64,000 nt of DNA from NCBI RefSeq assembly GCF_001315015.1, contig NZ_CP012914.1:1178001-1242000 (forward strand), read 5' to 3'. The stretch's first letter is position 1; the number at the start of each line of letters is the position of its first letter. The translations under genes were made by a program, and so were the position numbers. Below, piece by piece: positions 1 to 7,997 of the stretch. The notes under the pieces are model-generated. The model had not been told where the DNA came from and made no database searches. It saw only the letters and a list, made by a program, of their open reading frames with translations. The DNA is from Azospirillum brasilense. Its GTDB lineage: Bacteria; Pseudomonadota; Alphaproteobacteria; Azospirillales; Azospirillaceae.

Positions 1-228
1 GACTTCGTGCTCGACGGGCGGTCCGTCATGGCCGTTCACGCCTCATCGCGGAAGGGGCATCACCTGGACGCCGACCTCGCGCTGAACTTCGGGGAACATG
101 TGTTGAAGGGCTATCTGCGCACCTTCGCCAATCCGGCCCTTCAGCAACAGCATCTGCGCCATCTCGCCGCTGCCGTCACCCGCAACCGCGCCGCCCTGGC
201 GGAGATCGGCGTCCTGCAGCCGCGCTGA
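1..228 (+). CDS. 3' end of an unrecognised gene
   Basis: The reading frame is open from the first base and ends at the TGA at 226-228, leaving about 75 codons of a gene whose start lies outside the window. The visible part is rich in Ala, Leu and His and looks alpha-helical. I do not recognise a family, and no motif or membrane segment is visible. It converges on the oxidoreductase gene that ends at 263, with only 34 bases between them and no clear terminator. That the frame is coding is supported by its codon use and by ending cleanly before the opposite gene; the function is unknown. Confidence 0.6.
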   Translation, partial: DFVLDGRSVMAVHASSRKGHHLDADLALNFGEHVLKGYLRTFANPALQQQHLRHLAAAVTRNRAALAEIGVLQPR

Positions 229-262
229 GGGTGCGGGAGGCAAGCCGCCCGCACCCGGTCGG

Positions 263-3200
263 TCACTCAGCCGCCATCGGTTGCGGGGCGGCGGGCTGGC
301 GGAAGCCGTCGAGCAGGGCGGCCTCCTTCGCCTTGGCCGCTTCGACGTTGCGGGCCTTCACCGGGCCGTAGCCGCGCATCTCCTGCGGCAGGCGGGCGAT
401 CTCCACCGCCGTGGCGTGGTTGTCGCGGGTCAGGCCGTGCAGGATTTCGCCCATGATGGCCTCATAGTCGGCGATCAGGCGGCGCTCCATGCGGCGCTCG
501 GCCAGCCAGCCGAAGGGGTCGAGCGGGCTGCCGCGCAGGCGCTTGCCTTTGGCGAGCAGCCGCAGGGCCTTCAGCATCCACGGGCCGAAGCGCTTCTTCT
601 TCGGCTCGCCGCCGTCCTCGCCGCTCTCGCCCATCACCGGCGGGGCCATGTGGAAGACCAGTTTGTAGTCGCCCTCGAACATCCGCCCGACCTGCTCGAC
701 GAAGCCGGTGTCGGTGTAGAGCCGGGCCACCTCATACTCGTCCTTGTAGGCGAGCAGCTTGAAGTAGCCCTTGGCCACGGCCTCGGTCAGGGCGGTGGAG
801 CCCGGGAGTCTCTGGCCCTCGACGCGCCGCGTCCAGTCGACCAGCGCGTGGTAGCGGCTGGCGTAGGCCGCGTCCTGATAGTCGGTTAGGAAGGCGGTGC
901 GACGGGCGATGGCCTCGTCCAGACTGGCCGAGGGGCGGCGCTGGTCGAGGATGAACAGGTCGTTGGCGGCGGCCTGCTCCTGCGGCGGGTTGGCGGCGGC
1001 TTCCACCGCGGCCAGATCGACGGCGGCGCGGCGGCCCCAGTTGAAGGCGTCGGTGTTCATCTTCACCGCCACGCCGTTCAGCTCGATGGCCTTCAAGATG
1101 GCCTCGGCGGTGATCGGGATTAGCCCCTTCTGCCACGCGTAGCCCATCAGGAAGGGGTTGGTGGCGATGCTGTCGCCCAACAGCGCGGTCGCCAGCTTGG
1201 TCGCGTCGAAGGCGTTCACCGCCCCCTCGCCGCAGGCCTTGCGGATGTCGGCCACCAGATCGCGGACCGGAACCGTGAAGTCCGGCTTCTTCAGGAAGTC
1301 CACGGTGATGGTGTCGTGGGTGTTGATGACCGCACGGGTGTGGCCGTGCGCCATCTTCGACAGGGCGTCGCCCGCCCCGGCGACGATCAGGTCGCAGCCG
1401 ACCACCGCGTCGGCCCCGCCGGCCGCGATGCGGACGGAATGGATGTCCTCCGGCGTGGCGGCGATGCGGATGTGGCTGGTCACCGCGCCGCCCTTCTGGG
1501 CGAGGCCGGTCATGTCGAGCACGCCGACGCCCTTGCCCTCGATGTGGGCGGCCATGCCGAGCAGGGCGCCGATGGTCACCACGCCGGTGCCGCCGACGCC
1601 GGTGACGTAGATGCCCCAGGGCCGGTTGAGCGTGGGCAGGGTGGGGGTACGCAGGTCCGAAGGGTCGGCCCCGGCCTTGGCCGCGGCCGGTTTCGGCTTG
1701 CGGAGCTGCCCGCCCTCCACCGTCACGAAGCTGGGGCAGAAGCCCTTGGTGCAGGAATAGTCCTTGTTGCAGCTCGACTGGTCGATCTGACGCTTGCGCC
1801 CGAATTCCGTCTCCAGCGGCACCACGGACACGCAGGAGGATTTGGCGGAACAGTCGCCGCAGCCCTCGCAGACCAGCTCGTTGATGATGACGCGCTTGGC
1901 CGGGTCGACCATCTTGCCGCGCTTGCGGCGGCGGCGCTTCTCGGTGGCGCAGGTCTGGTCGTAGATCAGGACGCTGACACCCGAAACCTCGCGCATCTCC
2001 TTCTGCACACGGTCCAGGTCGTCGCGGTGCTCGACGCTGGTGTACTGTGGCAGGCCGTCGCCGATGCCATACTTCTCCGGCTCGTCGGAGACGACGACGA
2101 TGCGGCCCACGCCCTCGGCGCGGAGCTGGTTGGCGAGCGACTGGACGGTCAGGGTGCCGTCCACCGGCTGGCCGCCGGTCATCGCCACGGCGTCGTTGAA
2201 CAGAATCTTGTAGGTGATGTTGGCTTTCGCCGCGATGGCCTGCCGGATGGCCAGGATGCCGGAGTGGTAGTAGGTGCCATCACCGAGGTTGGCGAAGATG
2301 TGCTTCTCCTCGGTGAAGGGCGCCTGGCCAACCCAGGGCACCCCCTCGCCGCCCATCTGGGTGAAGGTGTCGGTCTTGCGGTCCAGCCACGTCGCCATGT
2401 AGTGGCAGCCGATGCCGCCCAGCGCCCGGCTGCCCTCCGGCACATGGGTGGAGGTGTTGTGCGGGCAGCCGGAGCAGAAGGTCGGCTTGCGGATGACGCG
2501 GGCCTGATGGGCCTTTTGCTTTTCCTGCGCGTCGAGGAAGGCAACGCGGCGCTTGAGATTCTCGTTGTCCACGAAGCGCTCCAGCCGGCGCCCGATGACC
2601 ACGGCGATCTGGGCTGGGGAGAGTTCGCCGGCGGAGGGGAGAATCCACTCGCCATGCTCGTCGAACTTGCCGACCACCTTCGGGCGGACGTCAGGGTGCC
2701 AGTTGTAGAGCTGCTCCTTGAGCTGGTTCTCGATGACCGCGCGCTTCTCCTCGACCACGACGATCTCGTCGAGCCCCTCGGCGAAGTGGCGCACGCCGTC
2801 GCGCTCCAGCGGCCAGGGCATGCCGACCTTGTAGACGGTCAGGCCCCAGTCGGCGGCCATCTCCTCGGTGATGCCCAGCTCGTCGAAGGCCTGCCGGACG
2901 TCCAGATAGCTCTTGCCGGTGGTGACGATGCCGAAGCGCGGGCGGGGGGAGGACACCATCACCTTGTCCAGCCGGTTGGCACGCGCGAACGCCAGGGCGG
3001 CGTACAGCTTGTGCTTCATCAGCCGGTATTCCTGCTCCAGCGGCGGGTCGGGCCAGCGGATGTTCAGGCCGCCCGGCGGCATCGTGAAGTCGGCGGGGAC
3101 GATCGGGCTGACGCGGTGCGGGTCGATATACACCGAGGCGGAGGTGTCCACCGTCTCGGCGATCGTCTTCATGGCGATCCAGCAGCCGGAATAGCGGCTC

Positions 3201-3766
3201 ATCGCCCAGCCGATCAGGCCGTAATCCAGGATCTCCTGCACGCCCGACGGGTTCAGCACCGGGATCATCGCGTGCATGAAGGCGTGTTCGGACTGATGCG
3301 GGAAGGTGGAGGACTTGGCGTTGTGGTCGTCGCCGGTCAGCACCAGCACGCCGCCGTTGCGCGAGGTGCCGGCGGCGTTGGCGTGCTTGAACACGTCGCC
3401 CGACCGGTCCACGCCCGGTCCCTTGCCGTACCACATGGAATAGACGCCGTCGTATTTGGCGCCGGGGAACATGCCGACCTGCTGGCTGCCCCAGACGGCG
3501 GTGGCGCCCAGCTCCTCGTTCACGCCGGGCTGGAACTGGATGTGGTTCTTCTCCAGGAACTTGCGCGCGTTCCACAAATTCTGGTCGAAGCCGCCCAAGG
3601 GCGATCCGCGGTACCCCGAAATGAAACAGGCGGTGTTCAGCCCGGCGGCAAGATCGCGCTGGCGCTGCATCATCGGAAGGCGCACCAGCGCCTGGGTTCC
3701 CGTCAGGTACACGCGCCCCTGTTCAAGCGCGTACTTGTCGTCAAGGGTCACGGTTGCGAGAGCCAT
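263..3766 (-). CDS. Indolepyruvate ferredoxin oxidoreductase family protein (fused subunits)
   Basis: This 1167-residue protein belongs to the 2-oxoacid:ferredoxin oxidoreductases, which decarboxylate aryl-pyruvates such as indolepyruvate to the acyl-CoA and reduce ferredoxin. The N-terminal third is the pyrimidine-binding alpha domain. A TPP-binding domain follows, with the GDGTYYHSG motif near residue 492. A Cys cluster (CEGCGDCSAKSSC and further Cys) lies near residue 629 and fits an Fe-S centre. The gamma domain begins with VTGVGGTGVV near residue 720, and a C-terminal extension typical of long alphaproteobacterial versions closes the protein. The start is the ATG at 3764-3766, preceded by an AGGGGA ribosome site. 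The frame stays open 75 codons upstream, but that part does not resemble the family. In Azospirillum the enzyme could divert indolepyruvate from auxin synthesis; that is inference. Confidence 0.93.
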   Translation of the reverse strand: MALATVTLDDKYALEQGRVYLTGTQALVRLPMMQRQRDLAAGLNTACFISGYRGSPLGGFDQNLWNARKFLEKNHIQFQPGVNEELGATAVWGSQQVGMFPGAKYDGVYSMWYGKGPGVDRSGDVFKHANAAGTSRNGGVLVLTGDDHNAKSSTFPHQSEHAFMHAMIPVLNPSGVQEILDYGLIGWAMSRYSGCWIAMKTIAETVDTSASVYIDPHRVSPIVPADFTMPPGGLNIRWPDPPLEQEYRLMKHKLYAALAFARANRLDKVMVSSPRPRFGIVTTGKSYLDVRQAFDELGITEEMAADWGLTVYKVGMPWPLERDGVRHFAEGLDEIVVVEEKRAVIENQLKEQLYNWHPDVRPKVVGKFDEHGEWILPSAGELSPAQIAVVIGRRLERFVDNENLKRRVAFLDAQEKQKAHQARVIRKPTFCSGCPHNTSTHVPEGSRALGGIGCHYMATWLDRKTDTFTQMGGEGVPWVGQAPFTEEKHIFANLGDGTYYHSGILAIRQAIAAKANITYKILFNDAVAMTGGQPVDGTLTVQSLANQLRAEGVGRIVVVSDEPEKYGIGDGLPQYTSVEHRDDLDRVQKEMREVSGVSVLIYDQTCATEKRRRRKRGKMVDPAKRVIINELVCEGCGDCSAKSSCVSVVPLETEFGRKRQIDQSSCNKDYSCTKGFCPSFVTVEGGQLRKPKPAAAKAGADPSDLRTPTLPTLNRPWGIYVTGVGGTGVVTIGALLGMAAHIEGKGVGVLDMTGLAQKGGAVTSHIRIAATPEDIHSVRIAAGGADAVVGCDLIVAGAGDALSKMAHGHTRAVINTHDTITVDFLKKPDFTVPVRDLVADIRKACGEGAVNAFDATKLATALLGDSIATNPFLMGYAWQKGLIPITAEAILKAIELNGVAVKMNTDAFNWGRRAAVDLAAVEAAANPPQEQAAANDLFILDQRRPSASLDEAIARRTAFLTDYQDAAYASRYHALVDWTRRVEGQRLPGSTALTEAVAKGYFKLLAYKDEYEVARLYTDTGFVEQVGRMFEGDYKLVFHMAPPVMGESGEDGGEPKKKRFGPWMLKALRLLAKGKRLRGSPLDPFGWLAERRMERRLIADYEAIMGEILHGLTRDNHATAVEIARLPQEMRGYGPVKARNVEAAKAKEAALLDGFRQPAAPQPMAAE

Positions 3767-4007
3767 TGTTCCATCCCCTTTGTGGCGCCCTGAAAAGCGC
3801 TGTTCGGGGCGCGTTCGCCGCGCCGCTTCTTGTGTTTGTTCGACAAGCAAAAAGGTAACGAAGGCTGTCTTATTCGGCAACCGGCGCCGGGCCTCCTCCT
3901 GCAAAAAGCAAGGAATGGTCCGGCGCTCGCAGCGCTGTGAAACGGACGGGCGGGAATCGCCCTTCTGCGGGACATTCCCGCTCGCATCCATTGGTGCCGA
4001 AACCTTA

Positions 4008-4057
4008 CCCCCACCCCGGCCCTCCCCTGCGTTAGCGGGGGAGGGTTAGGGTGGGGG
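4008..4057. repeat. G/C-rich palindromic intergenic repeat, copy A
   Basis: The outer arms CCCCCACCC (4008-4016) and GGGTGGGGG (4049-4057) are perfect inverted repeats. They enclose an inner pair, CCCTCCCC and GGGGGAGGG, around a short GCGTTAGC-like centre. The element lies in the 315-base gap between the oxidoreductase and the receiver-domain gene, and I see no gene in that gap. Similar elements occur near 23.2, 26.9, 30.5, 40.4 and 51.4 kb. Confidence 0.8.
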
Positions 4058-4081
4058 CCACTTATTGGATATGGGTAGTCT

Positions 4082-5089
4082 TCAGACCGGCGGCAGGGAA
4101 GATTGACCCGCCTCGCCCCCGTGATCCGGCGTCCCGAAGGCCTCGTCCGGCCACAGGGTGGGTCCGTTGCCGTCGCGCAGGCTGAGGCTGCGCACCATGG
4201 CGCGCAGGGCGCCGATCATCACCCGCAGGGCCGCGGAGGAGTCCGCCCCGCCGCCGATGCTGATGGTCCAGCGCAGGGCGTCCATGTGAGCCTGCACCGC
4301 TTCCTGGAAGCTTTCCCCATCATGCTCCACCCAGGTGACGCAGGTGGACAGCGATGCGACGATGGCGGTGGCCGCGGCGTTGCCGGCGGCGGCCAGTTGC
4401 AGGTCGGACACCGCGTGGCGGAGCCGCGTGCCCAGCGCGTCGGGGTTGGCCAGTGCCCTTTCCATCCGGTCGAGCGCCAGCACCAGACGGACCATCTTCG
4501 GGTCGGTTGAGCGCAACGGACCCGTTCCCGTGGTGGGCGGACCGGGCAGGCGCGGCGGCGGAGGCGGCAGACGGAGGGGGGCCGGAGCGGAGGAGATCGA
4601 CGGCCGGGCCGGCGCCGGGCGGGAGGGTGGAGGCGTGTTGTTGTTCGTCGGTTTCGCCGTGCCCGCCTCGGCTTGAGAGCGGCTGCCCCGGCGCGGGTTG
4701 GTCAGTACGGTTTCGATTCGCCGGGCAATGGTCGCGGCGGAGGCCGGCTTGGCGAGCACGGTGTCGGCCCCGGCGTCCCAGGCGGCGCGCACGGTGGCGA
4801 CGTCGGCGTTGGCGGTCAGCACGATGATCGGCAGATCGGGGCTGAGGCAGCTGGCGGAGCCGCGGACCCAGCGGACGAGCTGCCCGCCGCCTACCGGCTC
4901 CATCACCCAGTCGGTGACCATCAGGTCGTAGGGCTCCCGGCGCAGCAGTTCCATCGCCTCCTGCCCGTTGGCGGCGGAGGCGACCTGACCGACGCCCCAA
5001 TGCTCCAGCATGTCCCGTAGCGCCCGCAGCAGCAGCGGGTTGTTCTCGACGACCAGGATCTTCAGGTGGGTCGGGTAGCGGCGGGGCAT
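4082..5089 (-). CDS. Response-regulator receiver protein with an unrecognised C-terminal domain
   Basis: Residues 10 to about 128 form a CheY-like receiver domain, with the likely phosphoacceptor Asp60 (VTDW), Thr92 (VLTAN) and Lys114 (LAKPAS). The first acidic pair, normally Asp-Asp or Glu-Asp, is Glu15-Asn16, which may change Mg binding. A Pro/Ala-rich linker of roughly 65 residues leads to a helical C-terminal region of about 130 residues with no DNA-binding, cyclase or phosphodiesterase motif that I can see. No histidine kinase gene is adjacent. The total length is 335 residues. The upstream gene on the same strand is the CBS protein, separated by the hairpin array, so co-transcription is uncertain. 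Output function is unknown. Confidence 0.88.
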   Translation of the reverse strand: MPRRYPTHLKILVVENNPLLLRALRDMLEHWGVGQVASAANGQEAMELLRREPYDLMVTDWVMEPVGGGQLVRWVRGSASCLSPDLPIIVLTANADVATVRAAWDAGADTVLAKPASAATIARRIETVLTNPRRGSRSQAEAGTAKPTNNNTPPPSRPAPARPSISSAPAPLRLPPPPPRLPGPPTTGTGPLRSTDPKMVRLVLALDRMERALANPDALGTRLRHAVSDLQLAAAGNAAATAIVASLSTCVTWVEHDGESFQEAVQAHMDALRWTISIGGGADSSAALRVMIGALRAMVRSLSLRDGNGPTLWPDEAFGTPDHGGEAGQSSLPPV

Positions 5090-5170
5090 GTCGGGTCCGA
5101 AGGTTCGGGAACGAAGCGTTACCGAATATCCGAACGCCGCCCTGGGATTTCAGGACGCGGAGACGTATTA

Positions 5171-5443
5171 GCGCCAATCGGCGCACGACCGGGGGAGCCT
5201 CTTCGCCTCATGGAGTGCGCCTGGTCTTCGGCTCCCCCGTCCGGGGACTTGGTCGAGGTCTGGAGTGCCTCCAAAGCGAACGTCCGTTCGCTTTGGATTC
5301 ACATCATCTCATTCGCCGGCTCTCAGCGGATGCCGATGGCATCCGCCTGCCGCCAGCGGGAACGATGTTCCCGCGACAGATGGGCTTCGGCCGCATGTGC
5401 GGCCGGGACCGCCGTCGCGGTCCATAGCGGATTGCAATCCGCT
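5171..5443. repeat. Array of consecutive perfect hairpins between the CBS and receiver genes
   Basis: Between 5271 and 5443 there are six perfect inverted repeats almost end to end. They are 5271-5296 (12-bp arms, 2-base loop), 5326-5346 (9-bp arms, loop GAT), 5356-5374 (8-bp arms, loop GAT), 5388-5405 (8-bp arms), 5406-5423 (7-bp arms) and 5426-5443 (18-bp perfect palindrome ending one base before the CBS stop codon). Further inverted repeats lie at 5171-5184, at 5191-5198 with 5231-5238, and at 5235-5246. Several units share an outer GCGG/CCGC pair while the inner arm sequence differs. No gene is apparent in the space 5090-5443. It may be a repetitive extragenic element or a structured RNA. 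Confidence 0.75.
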
Positions 5444-5881
5444 TCAGCGGACCAATGCGAGATCCTTCAGAACGGCCACCTCGTGGGCCTGCTCGTCCAG
5501 TCGGGCCTTCACGGCGTCGCCGATGGAGATCACGCCGGCGAGGTCGCCCGCCTCGTTGCACACCGGCACATGGCGGTGGCGGCGCAGCGTCATCATCTGC
5601 ATCAGGTCCTTGATCGTGTCCTCCGGCCGGCAGGTCTTGACCTGACGGGTCATCAGATCCTCCACCGGCATGTCCAGCGCGTCGGCGCCATGCATCGCCA
5701 CGGCGCGGACGATGTCGCGTTCCGACAGGATGCCGGCCAGCCGGCCCCGGCGGTCGCATACCACCAGGGCGCCGATGCGCCGGTCGGTCAGGGTGCGAGC
5801 GGCGGCCCGGATGGATTCGGACGGCAGGATCGATGCGACGTTATGGCCTTTGCGGTTCAGAACCTCGGAAACGACGGTCAT
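5444..5881 (-). CDS. CBS-domain pair protein
   Basis: The 145-residue protein is made of two CBS motifs. The first (about residues 8-60) contains the RRIGALVV..GILSERDIVRAV pattern, and the second (about 75-130) contains RHRHVPV..AGVISIGDAVKA. Stand-alone CBS pairs usually bind adenine nucleotides and regulate partner proteins, but the partner here is unknown. The start is taken as the ATG at 5879-5881 because a GGAGGG ribosome site lies six bases upstream; a GTG two codons earlier would overlap that site. The stop codon is followed directly by the hairpin array. The gene is transcribed toward the receiver-domain gene. Confidence 0.93.
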   Translation of the reverse strand: MTVVSEVLNRKGHNVASILPSESIRAAARTLTDRRIGALVVCDRRGRLAGILSERDIVRAVAMHGADALDMPVEDLMTRQVKTCRPEDTIKDLMQMMTLRRHRHVPVCNEAGDLAGVISIGDAVKARLDEQAHEVAVLKDLALVR

Positions 5882-6067
5882 GTCCACCCTCCCTCTTTGG
5901 GGTTGGCGAATCGGCGGGGTCCGATTCGGAATGAGCCTGGAGCGGCCGGCGGTTCCGGCAAGGGCTTGGCGGTCCGGATTGGAAAACCGGTTTTGCCGCC
6001 CCGTCAGGGCCGCTATGCATGAATGGCTGACGCCGAGCGACGTGTGGACGGGGAAGGGAGAGCGCGC

Positions 6068-7006
6068 ATGACCACCGAGCAGAAGGTTCTTCGCCTGTCC
6101 ATCGCCGTCACGGTGCTGCTGGCGGGCGCCGGCATTCTGTTCGGCCTGCTGTCGGGCTCCTTCGCCATCGTCTTCGACGGCATCTATTCGCTGGTGGACG
6201 CCAGCATGACGATGGTGACGCTGCTGGTGTCCAACCTGATCGCCGCCTCGACCGCCACCTTAAGCACTGGCGGCCCGCGCCGCGGCAAGCTGGCCGAGCG
6301 TTTCACCATGGGCTTCTGGCATCTCGAACCCATGGTCCTCGGGCTGAACGCCACCCTGCTGATGGGGGCGGCAATCTATGCGCTCATCAACGCCGTGGGC
6401 AGTCTGATGGCCGGCGGGCGTGATCTCGCCTTCGACCACGCGATCGTCTACGCGGCGGTGACCGTTCTCGTCGCGGCCGGCATGGCGGTCTTCGCGACGC
6501 GGGCGAACCGGACGGTCCGCTCCGACTTCCTGGCCCTCGACGCGAAGGCCTGGATCATGTCGGCGGCGCTCACCGCGGCCCTGCTCGTCGCCTTCGTTTT
6601 CGGTCACCTGATCCAAGGCACCCGGCTTCAATGGATGTCGCCCTACATCGACCCGGCGGCGCTGGCCCTGGTCTGTCTGGTGGTCATCCCGATCCCGGTC
6701 GGCACGATGCGGCGGGCGCTGGCCGACGTCCTGCTGGTCACCCCCGCCGACCTCAAGCGGCACGTCGACGCCGTCGCGTCGGACATCGTGGGGCGGCACG
6801 GCTTCATTTCCTATCGCGCCTACGTCGCGCGGGTGGGCCGGGGGCGGCAGATCGAGCTGTTCTTCATCGTCCCGCGTGGCTGGCCGCCGCGCACGCTGGA
6901 GGTGTGGGACGGGATCCGCGACGAGGTCGGGGCGGCCATCGGCGGGGAGGGTCCGGACCGCTGGCTCACCATCGTCTTCACCAGCGACCCGGAGTGGGCA
7001 GAATGA
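6068..7006 (+). CDS. Cation diffusion facilitator family transporter
   Basis: This 312-residue inner-membrane protein resembles CDF (cation efflux) transporters, which exchange divalent metal ions for protons. Hydrophobic helices lie at about residues 10-30, 33-52, 82-105, 120-140, 157-178 and 192-212. The second contains FDGIYSLVDASMT, which matches the metal-site helix of the family, and a later helix region has LDAKAWIMSA. A cytoplasmic C-terminal domain of about 100 residues follows. The ATG at 6068 has a GGGAGAG site upstream and is preferred over the ATG at 6023, whose extra 15 residues look non-coding. The metal is not evident. A second CDF-like gene follows after 85 bases. Confidence 0.85.
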   Translation: MTTEQKVLRLSIAVTVLLAGAGILFGLLSGSFAIVFDGIYSLVDASMTMVTLLVSNLIAASTATLSTGGPRRGKLAERFTMGFWHLEPMVLGLNATLLMGAAIYALINAVGSLMAGGRDLAFDHAIVYAAVTVLVAAGMAVFATRANRTVRSDFLALDAKAWIMSAALTAALLVAFVFGHLIQGTRLQWMSPYIDPAALALVCLVVIPIPVGTMRRALADVLLVTPADLKRHVDAVASDIVGRHGFISYRAYVARVGRGRQIELFFIVPRGWPPRTLEVWDGIRDEVGAAIGGEGPDRWLTIVFTSDPEWAE

Positions 7007-7091
7007 CGGCCGGTCCGGTGGACGGTCCGGGCCGCGTACATTAGAGTACCCTTGATAAACGGAGCGCGTGGCGCGGGCGGAGGGCGGCGGG

Positions 7092-7760
7092 ATGGCCGGT
7101 GATTGTTGCGGAGGCTCCTGCGGGAGCGGGGGGCGTTCAAACGGTGGGCGGCAGGCCGATTACCGCCGCACGTTGCGCATGGCGCTGCTCGTCAACGGGC
7201 TGATGGCCGCCGTCGCGCTGGCCGCGGGGCTGGAGACGCAGTCCATGGCCTTGCGGGCGAGCGCGCTGGATTTCCTGGCGGCCGCGCTGACCCACGGCGT
7301 CGGCCTGTGGATGATGGGGCGGGGGCTGCAGTACCGCGGCTGGGCCACGCTGGCGAAAGGCGTGGCTTTGACCATGCTCGGGCTGGCGGTGGTGGCCGCG
7401 ACGGCGTGGAGCGCCACCGCCGGCACCGTTCCCGACGCGCCGGTGATGAGCCTCGTCGCGCTGCTCGGGATGGGGGCGAGCCTGTCAGTGGCGGTCCTGC
7501 TGTTCGCCGGACGACGCGGCGGAGTGTCGCTGCGCGCGGTCTGGCTGTGCGCCCGCAACGGCGTCCTGGCCAACGCCGCGGTGATGATGGCGGCGGCGGG
7601 CGCCTGGTCGATGGGGCAGGGCTGGCCGGACCATCTGGTCGCCGCGGTCATCGCCGCCACGGTGCTGTCCGGTGCGGTGACGGCGCTGCGGCAGGCGGTG
7701 GCGGAACGCCGCGCGTGGCACGCGCCCGCCGACCCGACCGGGCTGGGCAAGGGGGCTTGA
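7092..7760 (+). CDS. CDF-like membrane protein with Cys-rich N-terminus
   Basis: This 222-residue protein starts with a Cys/Gly segment (Cys5, Cys6, Cys10) that could bind a metal ion. About five to six hydrophobic helices follow, the first two resembling the CDF pattern (LRASALDFLAAALTHGVG). It is shorter than typical CDF transporters and lacks the C-terminal cytoplasmic domain. The ATG at 7092 has GGAGGG seven bases upstream; a GTG at 7068 is an alternative start. It probably forms a unit with the CDF gene ending at 7006. Its last codons overlap the -35 region of the trp promoter. The transported ion, if any, is unknown. Confidence 0.78.
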   Translation: MAGDCCGGSCGSGGRSNGGRQADYRRTLRMALLVNGLMAAVALAAGLETQSMALRASALDFLAAALTHGVGLWMMGRGLQYRGWATLAKGVALTMLGLAVVAATAWSATAGTVPDAPVMSLVALLGMGASLSVAVLLFAGRRGGVSLRAVWLCARNGVLANAAVMMAAAGAWSMGQGWPDHLVAAVIAATVLSGAVTALRQAVAERRAWHAPADPTGLGKGA

Positions 7761-7785
7761 CAGGACCGCATCCCTGTGGCGAACT
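7757..7785 (+). promoter_or_regulatory. Predicted trpL-trpE(G) promoter
   Basis: A consensus -35 hexamer TTGACA lies at 7757-7762, overlapping the stop codon of the preceding gene. Seventeen bases later is a weak -10 candidate, CGAACT (7780-7785). Transcription from here would start just before the leader peptide ATG at 7793. The -10 is poor, so the exact site is uncertain. Confidence 0.5.
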
Positions 7786-7792
7786 CGACGCC

Positions 7793-7843
7793 ATGATTTT
7801 CGTTGCGCCCTCCCTGTCGTGTCGTTGGTGGTGGCCCGTCTAA
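7793..7843 (+). CDS. trpL: trp operon leader peptide
   Basis: This 16-codon frame encodes MIFVAPSLSCRWWWPV, with three consecutive Trp codons near the end, followed by TAA. It lies between a TTGACA promoter element and an intrinsic terminator in front of trpE(G), the classical arrangement for attenuation. When charged tRNA-Trp is scarce, a ribosome should stall on the Trp codons and let the antiterminator form. A leader peptide before trpE(G) is known in Azospirillum brasilense, which supports the call. The upstream ribosome site is weak. Confidence 0.93.
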   Translation: MIFVAPSLSCRWWWPV

Positions 7844-7917
7844 CCGGGCCGGCCAGCCGACGCGCGTGAGCGCACAAAGTATCGAAAGGCCGCCCGGAGC
7901 TTCCGGGCGGCCTTTTT
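7833..7917 (+). terminator. trp attenuator (pause hairpin, antiterminator, terminator)
   Basis: The terminator is a perfect 14-bp stem (7885-7898 with 7902-7915) around GCT, followed by a T run to 7917. A first hairpin, 7833-7838 with 7845-7850, overlaps the end of the leader peptide. The competing antiterminator pairs 7844-7854 with 7888-7897, with one bulged C at 7849. Antiterminator and terminator share 7888-7897, so they exclude each other. All pairings were read directly from the sequence. Confidence 0.92.
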
Positions 7918-7997
7918 CCTGACCAGGGAATCCAGGTGTCGAGCAAAGGAACTCCGGGTGTCCGTCCGCCAACGGATCGACCATCGGAGACCCCGCC

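Noticed and set aside
1316..3793. 825-codon open frame antisense to the oxidoreductase
   Set aside because: It is a shadow of the real gene in G/C-rich DNA: its translation is dominated by His, Ala, Gly, Asp and Val, without any family similarity, and the opposite strand has clear domains.
5215..5427. 70-codon frame inside the hairpin array
   Set aside because: The region is made of perfect palindromes, the frame lacks a ribosome site and its translation has no protein-like features.
5271..5443. Possible CRISPR array
   Set aside because: The units are different short palindromes without a constant repeat or spacer length, and no cas genes are present.
7103..7843. 246-codon frame overlapping the CDF-like gene and ending at the trp leader stop
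   Set aside because: Only its last 16 codons are real (the leader peptide); the rest is an out-of-frame shadow of the transporter gene.
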